NCBI GenBank assembly: GCA_016287975.1
Contig: JAEEXV010000381.1
Span: 1-16,336 of the forward strand
Length of the DNA stretch: 16,336 bases
Reading direction: 5' to 3'
DNA from: Lentisphaeria bacterium
GTDB lineage: Bacteria; Verrucomicrobiota; Lentisphaeria; Oligosphaerales; Oligosphaeraceae
This document shows, in pieces, positions 7,104 through 14,416 of this stretch (the stretch's first letter is position 1; every line of letters starts with the position of its first letter). The position numbers and the translations under genes were made by a program. The notes beneath the pieces were generated by a model, which saw nothing but the letters and a program-made list of their open reading frames with translations, was not told the DNA's origin and searched no databases.

Positions 7104-7601
7104 TTATGGGGTAGGGGCACGTAACAATAAATCCAGATATTTCAAAGTAATAGCACCTGAAACTGTTTCGCCAACAGAACCTTCAAATGGGCAAATGCCA
7201 AATAGTAAAGTTAAAATACCAAAGCCAATAACTGGAGTTAAGTATTCCCATTGAATCGAGGATTGATTTGTATCCCATTGAATTATAGGTGCGTCAATTG
7301 GAACTTTTTCTAATTTTGGCTTTTCGATAAAAAGTGGAATTTCTGAATCTGGTATTTTATCTCTGCATTTTTTCAGCATCATTTCAATACACTTGTAGAC
7401 ATGATTAGCACTTATCTCTACTTGCACAATGTGATTATTATACTTGATGGGATTTTTAACTTTATAATTATGCCAATCCTTTCGTGCTTCATCATGTCTT
7501 TCATTGTAGTGTCTAATCCATTGCTTTGTCTTTTCCAGCAGGACTTCGCAACAATCTTCTGATTCGCATTTCTTTGTTCCATGCGTTGCTGGATTTCGCG
7601 T
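7104..7601 (-). other. RHS C-terminal tip domain, candidate toxin of unknown type
   Basis: This codes residues 1217-1381 of the RHS protein, after DLLGL. The first half is helical, charged and Cys/His-rich: CESEDCC near 1228-1234, IRHYNERHDEARKDWHNY near 1245-1262, and Cys at 1287 and 1295. A Pro-rich linker (IPLFIEKPKLEKVPIDAP) follows, then a hydrophobic segment, LTPVIGFGILTLLFGICPF, at about 1337-1355 that could span a membrane. I recognise no nuclease, deaminase or ADP-ribosyltransferase signature. A membrane-active effector is possible, but the domain may also be a decayed or structural tip. Confidence 0.6.
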
Positions 7602-10600
7602 TAATCCAAGCAAGTCATACGAATTAATCATTTCATTGGCTGCACATTTATATAAATAGCCATCGCCAGATTCTCGTATTTTGTCCCGGTTGATCCATCG
7701 CCCCAATTCCGAACAGTAGAATCGGTATCCGTAGTAGCACAGGCCGGTGTGGGAATCGTACGGCTTGGTGGAGAACTGGTGTGGGAAGTCAAGGCCGTCG
7801 TGGGCGATGACGTTGCCGAATGGGTCGTAGTCGTAGGCGGCGACGGTGGCGCCGCTTGCGTCCTTGCAGGCGATGACGTTGCCGTTGCCGTCGTAGACGG
7901 GGAGGCGGTCGCCGTCGGGGTCGCGCACGAGGAGGAGGCCGCCCACTCCGCCGGCGCCCTGCAGGGAGCCGGAGAGGTCCTCGCCCCAGACGAAGGTGCG
8001 CGACGGGGCGCCGTCGGCGTATTCGGCGACGACGTTCCAGTCCTGGTAGATGTGGCGGCGGCGGGAGAGGCGCGTCCACTCCCCTCCGACCTTGCGCCAC
8101 TCCTCGGTGGCGACGCGGCGCCCCATGAAGTCGTAGTCGAAGCGGGTGCGGGTGTCGGCGTCCTCGACGGAGACCAGTTGGTTCAGGGCGTCGTAGGAAT
8201 AGGCGCGAATCCCGTCGGAGAGGAGGTTGCCGTCGGCGTCGTAGGTGAACGGCGTCGAGGCGACGGAGGTGTACTGGTTGAGTGCGTTGGCGGTGTATAT
8301 GCGGGCGGCGCCATTGTCTTCCGATGCGGTGCGGTTGCCCGCCAGGTCGTAGGCGTAGGAGTGCACGGAGACGGGGGCATCCCCCTGCGAAAGCGTACCG
8401 TTGGTCACCTGGCCGAAATGGTCGTAGGCGTAGTTCCACACGCGCCCGCCCGGCAGGCGGGCGGCTGTGCGCCGCCCGTCGCGGTCGAGCGTGTAGCCGT
8501 ATCCGCCGACAGCCGCGAGGTCGCCGAAGCGGTTGTACGAGCGCGGCGCCTCGTGGACGACGGCGCCGTTCCGGCGGGCGGTCACGCCCGCCAGTCTGTC
8601 GCTTCCCGGCAGGCGGCGGTAGTCGAAACTCCACTTGCCGCAGGAGACGCGCTCCAGGAGGCCGGTGCGGGGGGACCAGGCGTAGCGGACCTGCGTCCCG
8701 GCGAGGGAGTATCCGGCAAACCGCCGCCAGCCGTCGTAGTGGCGGGCGAGTTCCGTGCCGGGCAGGTCTGAGAAGCACTCGGAGACGACGTTCCCGTATT
8801 CGTCGTGGCCGAAGCACTGCCAGTTTTTCCCGTCGCAGGCGCGCAGCAGCAGTCCGCGCGGGTCGTAGGCGAACTCCCAGTAGATGCCCGCCCCCTGGAT
8901 GGCGGCGAGGCGGTTCAGCCTGTCATAGGTGCCGCGCACCGTCTGCCCCCGGGCGTTGGTGTACGCTGCGAGGCGCCCGTCGCCGCGCCAGGCGTATTCC
9001 TCCACGGCGCCGTCCGGGTAGATCCGGCTGCTCAGGCGCCCTTGGCAGTCGTACTCGAAGGAGACCGTGTCGGGCAACCCTGCGGCGCGGAAGGTGGAGA
9101 GGGCGGTCAGCCGCCCCTGGAGGTCGTAGGCGCGGGCCTGCGGCAGGACGTCCCCCGCGACCGACGTGACATGCCCCAATGCGTCGTAGGCGTATTGGAC
9201 GCGCCGGTCTTCGGGCGTCGTCTCCGTGAGTCTGCGGTTCAGCGCGTCGTAGGTGTACGAGACGGTGCGGCTTTCGCCGTCCGCTTCCTGGGTGTCGGAG
9301 AGGACGTTGCCGTTGGCGTCCAGCGTCCGGCGGACGGACTGCGCGACGCCGTTCTCAACGCGGTCGTGGCCGACGGCGCGGTTGAACTCGTCGTACGCAT
9401 AGACGACCTCGCCCGTAGACGCGCTCCAGAACGATTCCAGACGCCCGTTGCGGTAGATCCGCACCGAGGGCACCCCGTTTTCGCGCAGCTCCTCCCGCAC
9501 CACGCCGCCGCCCTCGCAGGACCGCGCCGTCTCCGTGACGGCGCCCGCGTCGAAGTCGCGCCGCCTCATGCCGCCGCGCCAGACCCGCGTCTCGTGCTGC
9601 AGCGCCGCCGCGCCGCGGAAGAAGGCATCCTCCCGCTCGTAGGCATAGACCCCGCCGCCGGCGTCCGTGGCCGTGCCCTGCGCGAACTCCGAAAGGACGC
9701 CGTTGGCCCGCTGCCGCAGCAGGGCTCCGGTGGAGGAACTGTATTCAAACCGGGTGACGTTCCCGCAACTGTCGCGCATGGCGGTGCGCCGCCCGAATGC
9801 GTCATATTCGGTCTCGCGCACATAGCCGTCCGGGAACTCCTCCCGGCGCACCTCGCCGTCGAAGCCCGTGACGGTGCGGCTCCATTCCGCCGCAGTCGCG
9901 TATTCGGTCGAAACCAGTTCGTTGCCGACGACTTCGTAGGCGCACCACTTCTGGACGGCGCCGTTTACGAGGGCGCGCTTCAGCCGCCCGTCCAGGAAAT
10001 ACTCGTTCCGGAACACATTGCCGAGGGCGTCGGTGCGGGCATCCCAGCAGGCGCCCTGCGTGTATGCAGTCACATTGCCGTTGGCGTCGGTTTCAGAAAG
10101 CAGCACATTGTCATCGCTGTATGCGGAGGCGGTTGCCAGCGTTCCGCCATTGCGGCCGGTGACGGTGGCGGAGACCATGTTGCCGTATGCGTCGTAATGG
10201 TAGAAGGTCCGGACCCCGTCCGACAGCGAGAGGATGCGTTCGTCCCAGACGCCGAATGCCTCGACCTGCGTGCTTCCGTCTTGCCATGTCGTCCTCACAT
10301 GACGAAACGGCACCGCGCTGGTGTAGGTTCCGTCCTGGATCTGCTCCGTCCAATATTCGTAGGTTGTGGTGTTCCCGTCCACGTCCGTCTTCGTCAGCGG
10401 CCGTCCGTCCCCCCCGATGGTCTGGTCATAGCCCTCCGCCAGGACTTCGGCGCCTCCCGCAAGGTCGTGGCGGCGATAGGATTCGACCGAACCGAACTGG
10501 TTCTTCACCTCCAGTTCCCGCATGACCGGCGTGCCGTTGAACTTCCGCACTGTCGTCTTGCGCGTGAGCTGGATCTGCCGCCAGGGATTCTCCTCGGTGC

Positions 10601-11249
10601 GGGAGGTGTACTCGTAACTGAACTCCTCGGAGGTGCCGTCCGCATGCTCCCGCCTGGTCTCGCGCCGCACAGTTTCCCCGCAGTCGAAGTCAAAGTACTC
10701 CTGGAACCAGGTCGTCTCGACGCGGTTGCCCGCATTGTTCCACGCCGCCCCGGGCTCGACGGCGGTGATGACGCGCTCGTGGTCGGAGAAGAACTGCCGG
10801 TACTGGCGCGCCGTCTCATGCCCGCAGATGACAGTTATCTTGGTCCGCCAGCGCGGCTTGTCCGGCGCGTCGGCGCTTTCGTCCGTCTCCAGCCGGGTGT
10901 AGCCGTATGTGGTCACCTGGCATTGGCTTTCCGGCGCGGATGCAGCGGCGTCGCCGAAGGGCGAGATTTTTCTGGACAGGCGTCCGTCGCCGTCGTATTC
11001 ATACCGCGTCCAGCATCCGTCGAAATCGACTTTCTCCGCCAGCTTTCCGTATCCGTTGTCCGTGAGGGCGGTGTAGTATTCGTAGGTCGCCATGCGCTGC
11101 GCCGCCGTCCCGTAGTCCCGGTATCGCGCCACCACCTTGTCCCCGAAGTCGAAATGCTGCCACAGTTCATGGCGCACCGCCGTCACCATGCCCTGGCTCA
11201 GGCTGCGCGTCACGGGGACGGTCTTCAGATAGGGCGTGGAATCAGGCAT
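7104..11249 (-). CDS. RHS/YD-repeat protein with a variable C-terminal tip
   Basis: This 1381-residue RHS protein belongs to the polymorphic toxin class, in which YD repeats build a shell around a C-terminal effector. YD repeats run from about residue 75 to 1180 (for example TRYEYDGDGRLSRK, YAYDALGHVTS, FTYDADGNLLSDG). The core ends with YDSHTGLCYYGYRFYCSELGRW and INRDK (1186-1190), then NxxNSYDLLGL ending at 1216. Asp1189 and Asp1212 occupy the positions of the two Asp of the RHS autoprotease, but the usual Pro after each is replaced (RDK, DLLGL). Residues 1217-1381 are the AT-rich tip. There is no signal peptide, PAAR, VgrG or visible N-terminal plug; the protein opens directly into shell-like sequence. 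The start is firm because GGAGG lies 6 bases upstream and the ATG overlaps the previous gene by 8 bases. Target and delivery route are unknown. Confidence 0.92.
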   Translation of the reverse strand: MPDSTPYLKTVPVTRSLSQGMVTAVRHELWQHFDFGDKVVARYRDYGTAAQRMATYEYYTALTDNGYGKLAEKVDFDGCWTRYEYDGDGRLSRKISPFGDAAASAPESQCQVTTYGYTRLETDESADAPDKPRWRTKITVICGHETARQYRQFFSDHERVITAVEPGAAWNNAGNRVETTWFQEYFDFDCGETVRRETRREHADGTSEEFSYEYTSRTEENPWRQIQLTRKTTVRKFNGTPVMRELEVKNQFGSVESYRRHDLAGGAEVLAEGYDQTIGGDGRPLTKTDVDGNTTTYEYWTEQIQDGTYTSAVPFRHVRTTWQDGSTQVEAFGVWDERILSLSDGVRTFYHYDAYGNMVSATVTGRNGGTLATASAYSDDNVLLSETDANGNVTAYTQGACWDARTDALGNVFRNEYFLDGRLKRALVNGAVQKWCAYEVVGNELVSTEYATAAEWSRTVTGFDGEVRREEFPDGYVRETEYDAFGRRTAMRDSCGNVTRFEYSSSTGALLRQRANGVLSEFAQGTATDAGGGVYAYEREDAFFRGAAALQHETRVWRGGMRRRDFDAGAVTETARSCEGGGVVREELRENGVPSVRIYRNGRLESFWSASTGEVVYAYDEFNRAVGHDRVENGVAQSVRRTLDANGNVLSDTQEADGESRTVSYTYDALNRRLTETTPEDRRVQYAYDALGHVTSVAGDVLPQARAYDLQGRLTALSTFRAAGLPDTVSFEYDCQGRLSSRIYPDGAVEEYAWRGDGRLAAYTNARGQTVRGTYDRLNRLAAIQGAGIYWEFAYDPRGLLLRACDGKNWQCFGHDEYGNVVSECFSDLPGTELARHYDGWRRFAGYSLAGTQVRYAWSPRTGLLERVSCGKWSFDYRRLPGSDRLAGVTARRNGAVVHEAPRSYNRFGDLAAVGGYGYTLDRDGRRTAARLPGGRVWNYAYDHFGQVTNGTLSQGDAPVSVHSYAYDLAGNRTASEDNGAARIYTANALNQYTSVASTPFTYDADGNLLSDGIRAYSYDALNQLVSVEDADTRTRFDYDFMGRRVATEEWRKVGGEWTRLSRRRHIYQDWNVVAEYADGAPSRTFVWGEDLSGSLQGAGGVGGLLLVRDPDGDRLPVYDGNGNVIACKDASGATVAAYDYDPFGNVIAHDGLDFPHQFSTKPYDSHTGLCYYGYRFYCSELGRWINRDKIRESGDGYLYKCAANEMINSYDLLGLTRNPATHGTKKCESEDCCEVLLEKTKQWIRHYNERHDEARKDWHNYKVKNPIKYNNHIVQVEISANHVYKCIEMMLKKCRDKIPDSEIPLFIEKPKLEKVPIDAPIIQWDTNQSSIQWEYLTPVIGFGILTLLFGICPFEGSVGETVSGAITLKYLDLLLRAPTP

Positions 11250-12837
11250 TCGGCGCCTCCTGGGCTAGCGTTCCGCCCCATGACACCGGGACCTGTGCTC
11301 GGAGGTCGGCGGAGCAGCCGCGGAATGCGTTCGCCGTGTCGCTCCAGACAATGCCGGTGTCGTTCCAGAGCAAGTCGGCGGGAACCGTGCCGGTCAGGCT
11401 GGAGCAGTTGAGGAAGAGTTCGAGCGCGCGGATGCGGCGGCAGAGGAATCCGCTGGACGGCAGGAGCCCCGCGATGTCGGCCCGCAGCCGGGAGCAGTTC
11501 TGGAAGATGTAGCGGTAGCCCTGGACGCTCGTGCAGTAGGCGGGGAGGGTGCCGTCGAAGATCTCCAGGCGGGTGCAGCGCTGGAAGAGGCGCTGCACGG
11601 TCTGGTTGCCGGTCAGGTTGTATCCGGCGAAGTAGAATCCCCGCGCGGAGACCAGGTTCGCGCAGTCCAGGAAGGCGCTGGTCCAGTTCGCCGCGGCCGT
11701 CATCGACTTGTCGCCGGTCTCCGTCATCATCAGGTGCAGCAGGCGGCTGGAGCCGTTCATGAAACTCGCGAGGTTCCGCACGCAGGAGGCCACAGGCGTG
11801 TCGTGGCCGAGGCAGTCATAGACCAGGTTGAAGGGAGTGCGGGTGTCCGCCGTGCTGTCCGGATACTTGGAGGTGCCGTCCGCGTTCTTCAGATCCGAGT
11901 AGTAGTGGCGGATGCCCCAGTAGTCCCTTCCCGTGATCTTGACATAGTAGGAGCCGGAAGCCGCGTAGGTGTGGCTGAACATGAAATGGGAATCGCACCA
12001 GTCGTCCTCATAGTCGCTGCTGTCGTGGAATCCGTCCCCGCGCGCCTCCGGCGTCTTCCCGTTCCGCATCAGGCTGCGCGTCCCGTCCCCCCAGTCCACC
12101 TCCACGTCGCTCGACTGCCAGTCGGCTTTTGCCAGCAGCACGAAGCGTTCGGTCATGCTCTTGGGGACCGCGCGTCCCCCGATGTAGCCCAGAGCGTTCC
12201 GGATCTGCTCCGCAGACGGATTCTCGATTGTCTGGTAGAGTTCCTGCAGTTTTTCCGGCATCGCGCCGACGGACTCATGGCGGAAGAGGATGTTGGCGGG
12301 CACGAATTGCGGGCAGTGACTGCCAATCGGATAACTTTGCGTGTGATCGTCCGTCTCGTCCGCATAGACCCGGAATGCGGTGAAGTCGGCGGCCTGTCCG
12401 CCGGTGGCCGCATCGGGTGCATCGCGGTCTGCGTTCACCGGCATGACGCCGGCCATGTTCCAGGGGAAGCGGAAGATCCGGTTTCCTCCTGCGTCGAAGC
12501 CGGACATCTCCGCGATCAGGCAGACCTGGCTTCTGCCGTCCACCGCCTCCAGAAAGGCAATGGTGCGGGCGTTGACTGTACAAGAGAGCGACGCCGTCGC
12601 TGCGGTGAAGGCGATCTCCGTGGTGGTGAACATGGGAGTCGTCGCGCCAGAGCGGTCCACGTCAAGGTCGAACTGCCAGGAGACGGCGGCGGAGAGGTCG
12701 ACGGGAAGGCCATCCGCCCCAAGTGCAGTGAAAAGCAGCGGCATCCGGTCGCCGTATGCGATTTCCGGAATGGACTGCAAAGGCTCGCCCTCCGCGTCGA
12801 CCGGCACATTCAGGGGTATGCTGTAGTAGATGTTCAT
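11242..12837 (-). CDS. Phage-baseplate-like protein with WGDGT and F-x-x-C-x-x-L repeats
   Basis: This 531-residue protein is likely an adaptor or surface-binding protein. Residues 1-145 look like the beta-rich N-terminal domain of phage baseplate or tail-fibre proteins (PVDLSAAVSWQFDLDVD, then FRFPWNMAGV). A PKD-like piece follows with DVEVDWGDGT at about 244-253 and FSHTYAASGSYYVKI at 287-301. From about 355 there are repeats of F-x-x-C/G-[STA]-x-L: FMNGSSRL, FLDCANL, FQRCTRL, FQNCSRL, FLNCSSL and FRGCSADL, reminiscent of BspA/DUF285-type leucine-rich surface repeats. There is no signal peptide. GGGAGG (12843-12848) lies 5 bases before the start, and the ATG overlaps the upstream stop as ATGA. 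Its stop overlaps the RHS start by 8 bases, so the two are probably made together. Domain names are by recalled resemblance only. Confidence 0.75.
   Translation of the reverse strand: MNIYYSIPLNVPVDAEGEPLQSIPEIAYGDRMPLLFTALGADGLPVDLSAAVSWQFDLDVDRSGATTPMFTTTEIAFTAATASLSCTVNARTIAFLEAVDGRSQVCLIAEMSGFDAGGNRIFRFPWNMAGVMPVNADRDAPDAATGGQAADFTAFRVYADETDDHTQSYPIGSHCPQFVPANILFRHESVGAMPEKLQELYQTIENPSAEQIRNALGYIGGRAVPKSMTERFVLLAKADWQSSDVEVDWGDGTRSLMRNGKTPEARGDGFHDSSDYEDDWCDSHFMFSHTYAASGSYYVKITGRDYWGIRHYYSDLKNADGTSKYPDSTADTRTPFNLVYDCLGHDTPVASCVRNLASFMNGSSRLLHLMMTETGDKSMTAAANWTSAFLDCANLVSARGFYFAGYNLTGNQTVQRLFQRCTRLEIFDGTLPAYCTSVQGYRYIFQNCSRLRADIAGLLPSSGFLCRRIRALELFLNCSSLTGTVPADLLWNDTGIVWSDTANAFRGCSADLRAQVPVSWGGTLAQEAPNA
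11256..11260 (-). promoter_or_regulatory. Ribosome binding site of the RHS gene
   Basis: GGAGG on the minus strand lies 6 bases before the ATG at 11249. It shows that the short, signal-less RHS N-terminus is a genuine start rather than a truncation artefact. Confidence 0.75.
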
Positions 12838-13178
12838 TCCGACCTCCCTTTCTTTTCGCTGGCCTTCACCACCATGTCCCAGGCTGTCTCCTGCAGTGCG
12901 GCCAAGGCGTCCCCGACCTCTTCCTGCCGTTCGATCCTCAGCCAGAGATCCCGGCAGCGCAGCGCCAGGTTATGGTGCTCCTTGTCGTAGTGCCAGGCGG
13001 CGAGGATCAGCTGGCCGATGGCATTCGACTTGTTGATGTCCCGGTAACCCGGCTCCAGATCGTACAACTGCCGCGCCGCCGAGATGTGCTTGTGCGCACA
13101 GAATATGCAGGGCGTGTCCGGATTCTTGTTCAGTCCGATTGAATCGTCCGGATGGCTGTTCCTGCATCCGCATCCCAT
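12834..13178 (-). CDS. Small Cys/His-motif protein, possible zinc-binding
   Basis: This 114-residue protein starts MGCGCRNSHPDD and then carries CIFCAHKHISAARQLYDLEPGYRD. The CxC, CxxC and HxH groups (C3, C5, C24, C27, H29, H31) could form a zinc site. The remainder is helical (AIGQLILAAWHYDKEHHNLALRCRDLW). The C-x-x-C-A-x-K-H-x-x-x-A pattern followed by GYxD resembles small phage-associated proteins I recall, but I cannot name a family. The start at 13178 is preferred because GGAGG at 13186-13190 lies 7 bases away; the ATG at 13182-13184, which overlaps the previous stop, would leave only one base of spacing. Its stop overlaps the next start as ATGA. By context it belongs with the RHS adaptor genes, perhaps as a chaperone or assembly factor. 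Confidence 0.75.
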   Translation of the reverse strand: MGCGCRNSHPDDSIGLNKNPDTPCIFCAHKHISAARQLYDLEPGYRDINKSNAIGQLILAAWHYDKEHHNLALRCRDLWLRIERQEEVGDALAALQETAWDMVVKASEKKGRSE

Positions 13179-13180
13179 GG

Positions 13181-13864
13181 TCATTCCTCCCAGCGTGTCG
13201 TGTAAAGGTTTCGGCTGACCGGCGTGACCTTCACCTCACGGGCCTCCACGACCTCGCGGTCCTCGAAGCCCTCCCCGGTCTGCCGGGCATAGAAGCACCT
13301 TCCCTCGAAGAAGGCGCACTTGTAGGCCGGGCCTCCGTCCGCCTCCAGGTCGAAGACGCGGTCGCTGCCCAGGTCATAGATCCAGCTGCACACGGCCCCG
13401 TTGCAGCGCCCGGAGAGCAGCAGCCGGTGCGGGCGGTCCGCGTCGAACGACACCCGGAAGAGTTCCTCCATGGCATCGGATTCAAAGACCTTCTTCAGCG
13501 CGCCATCCGCAAGTTCAATGGTGAAGCGCCTTTCCCGCCCGCCATGCACCAGCATCTTGCGGTTGGCGAACCCGACGCATGCCGGCGCCTTCAGCACGGA
13601 GACAGCGCCGTCAATATACTGGTACAGCCGGAACAGCCGGTCCCCCTCCGCGCCGCCGGCGATGAAGGTGATGCGCCAATGCCCGTCCGCGAATTCGGCG
13701 GTCGGGGAGCATTCCGTGGCGTCCGCCGGGCGCTGCGTGGCCAGGCGCACCCATTCTCCGCCTTCCAGCCGGTGGATCTTCCAGTGTCCGTCCACCTTCC
13801 GGCAGCAGAGCGAAAGCGTCTCCTCCCCGTGCCTGGCGAAAAAGGGCATGTGCGTGTTATTCAT
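13181..13864 (-). CDS. Hypothetical beta-rich protein of the RHS operon
   Basis: This 227-residue protein of unknown function has no signal peptide or membrane segment. Alternating hydrophobic and charged residues with recurrent W and G suggest beta-sheet blades, for example DGHWKIHRLEGGEWVRL near residue 25 and DGHWRITFIAGG near 60. Later come HRLLLSGRCNG and SWIYDLGSDRVFDLEADGG. This would fit a small propeller or a tail-fibre-like domain. The ATG at 13864 overlaps the upstream stop by 8 bases; G-rich GGAGGAG lies upstream, but at loose spacing. A second ATG five codons in (13849) is possible. It sits second in the operon and is tightly packed with its neighbours. Confidence 0.72.
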   Translation of the reverse strand: MNNTHMPFFARHGEETLSLCCRKVDGHWKIHRLEGGEWVRLATQRPADATECSPTAEFADGHWRITFIAGGAEGDRLFRLYQYIDGAVSVLKAPACVGFANRKMLVHGGRERRFTIELADGALKKVFESDAMEELFRVSFDADRPHRLLLSGRCNGAVCSWIYDLGSDRVFDLEADGGPAYKCAFFEGRCFYARQTGEGFEDREVVEAREVKVTPVSRNLYTTRWEE

Positions 13865-14261
13865 CCTCGCAGCACTCCTCCGGGTCTTCGGGGCAGGGAC
13901 AGGAGGTGCACTCCGGTTCCGGGTCGCTCACCTGCAGTTCCATGTAGCCGTCGTAACTGTAGTGGCTGACGAAAGTGTCGTCCAGGGCACTGGGCGTGGC
14001 GTCCCGTGTCCCGCCGCCGCTTCGCCGGGAAGGCGGGGATTCCGAAGCATCGTAGGAGACCAGCGTCCCGTCCGCCGCGATTTTCCCCTCTGCATACAGG
14101 AGGTTGGCTCCGACTTCGATCAGCCGCCACGTGCCACCCGGCTTCCCGATGCCTGCCGTCTTGTAAGGCGTCAGATCCCAGGTGGCGCGCGACGGCACGG
14201 TGGCATTCGTCACAAACGACGCCACGGTTCGGTATTTTGTGGTGCAATTGTCGTCTGGCAT
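13857..14261 (-). CDS. First gene of the RHS operon: small protein with an acidic Cys-rich tail
   Basis: This 134-residue protein belongs to no family I recognise. The body is beta-prone (TWDLTPYKTAGIGKPGGTWRLIEVG, then LLYAEGKIAADGTLVSYDA), followed by a Ser/Gly/Arg-rich linker and a very acidic, Cys-rich end (CTSCPCPEDPEECCEDE). The start MPDDNCTTKY at 14261 is chosen because the only other ATG (14324) falls inside the -10 box of the promoter at 14325-14352. The leader of about 57 bases has no obvious Shine-Dalgarno. Its stop overlaps the next start by 8 bases (ATGAATAA). A small tail-tip or adaptor component is possible, but that rests on context. Confidence 0.7.
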   Translation of the reverse strand: MPDDNCTTKYRTVASFVTNATVPSRATWDLTPYKTAGIGKPGGTWRLIEVGANLLYAEGKIAADGTLVSYDASESPPSRRSGGGTRDATPSALDDTFVSHYSYDGYMELQVSDPEPECTSCPCPEDPEECCEDE

Positions 14262-14324
14262 CAGTGTAAAAGACAAGGGAAAAAGCCAGATGGGCCTTTG
14301 GGAAACAGAATGTAACCTATGCAT

Positions 14325-14352
14325 ATTTTAACGCAAAACATGGAGTTGTCAA
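14325..14352 (-). promoter_or_regulatory. Promoter of the RHS operon
   Basis: Minus strand: perfect TTGACA (14347-14352), a 16-base spacer and TAAAAT (14325-14330, 5 of 6 consensus positions) in an AT-rich gap. It is the only strong promoter seen upstream of the eight-gene run. Transcription would begin near 14318. Confidence 0.72.
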
Positions 14353-14416
14353 GCGTCACATGTTAATTCCCAACGCAGAAAAAACACTTTCCCAGGGGAT
14401 GCCGGTCAATGTGCGG

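Noticed and set aside
8805..11411. Plus-strand open frame of 868 codons opposite the RHS gene
   Set aside because: Antisense shadow. The minus strand carries unmistakable YD repeats and a ribosome binding site.
14262..14324. Upstream ATG at 14324 as the start of the first operon gene
   Set aside because: It lies in the -10 box of the best promoter, and the extra 21 residues are not protein-like for this family of neighbours.
14384..14416. T run after the EamA stop as an intrinsic terminator
   Set aside because: Six T residues occur on the minus strand, but I could not find a stable G+C-rich hairpin before them.
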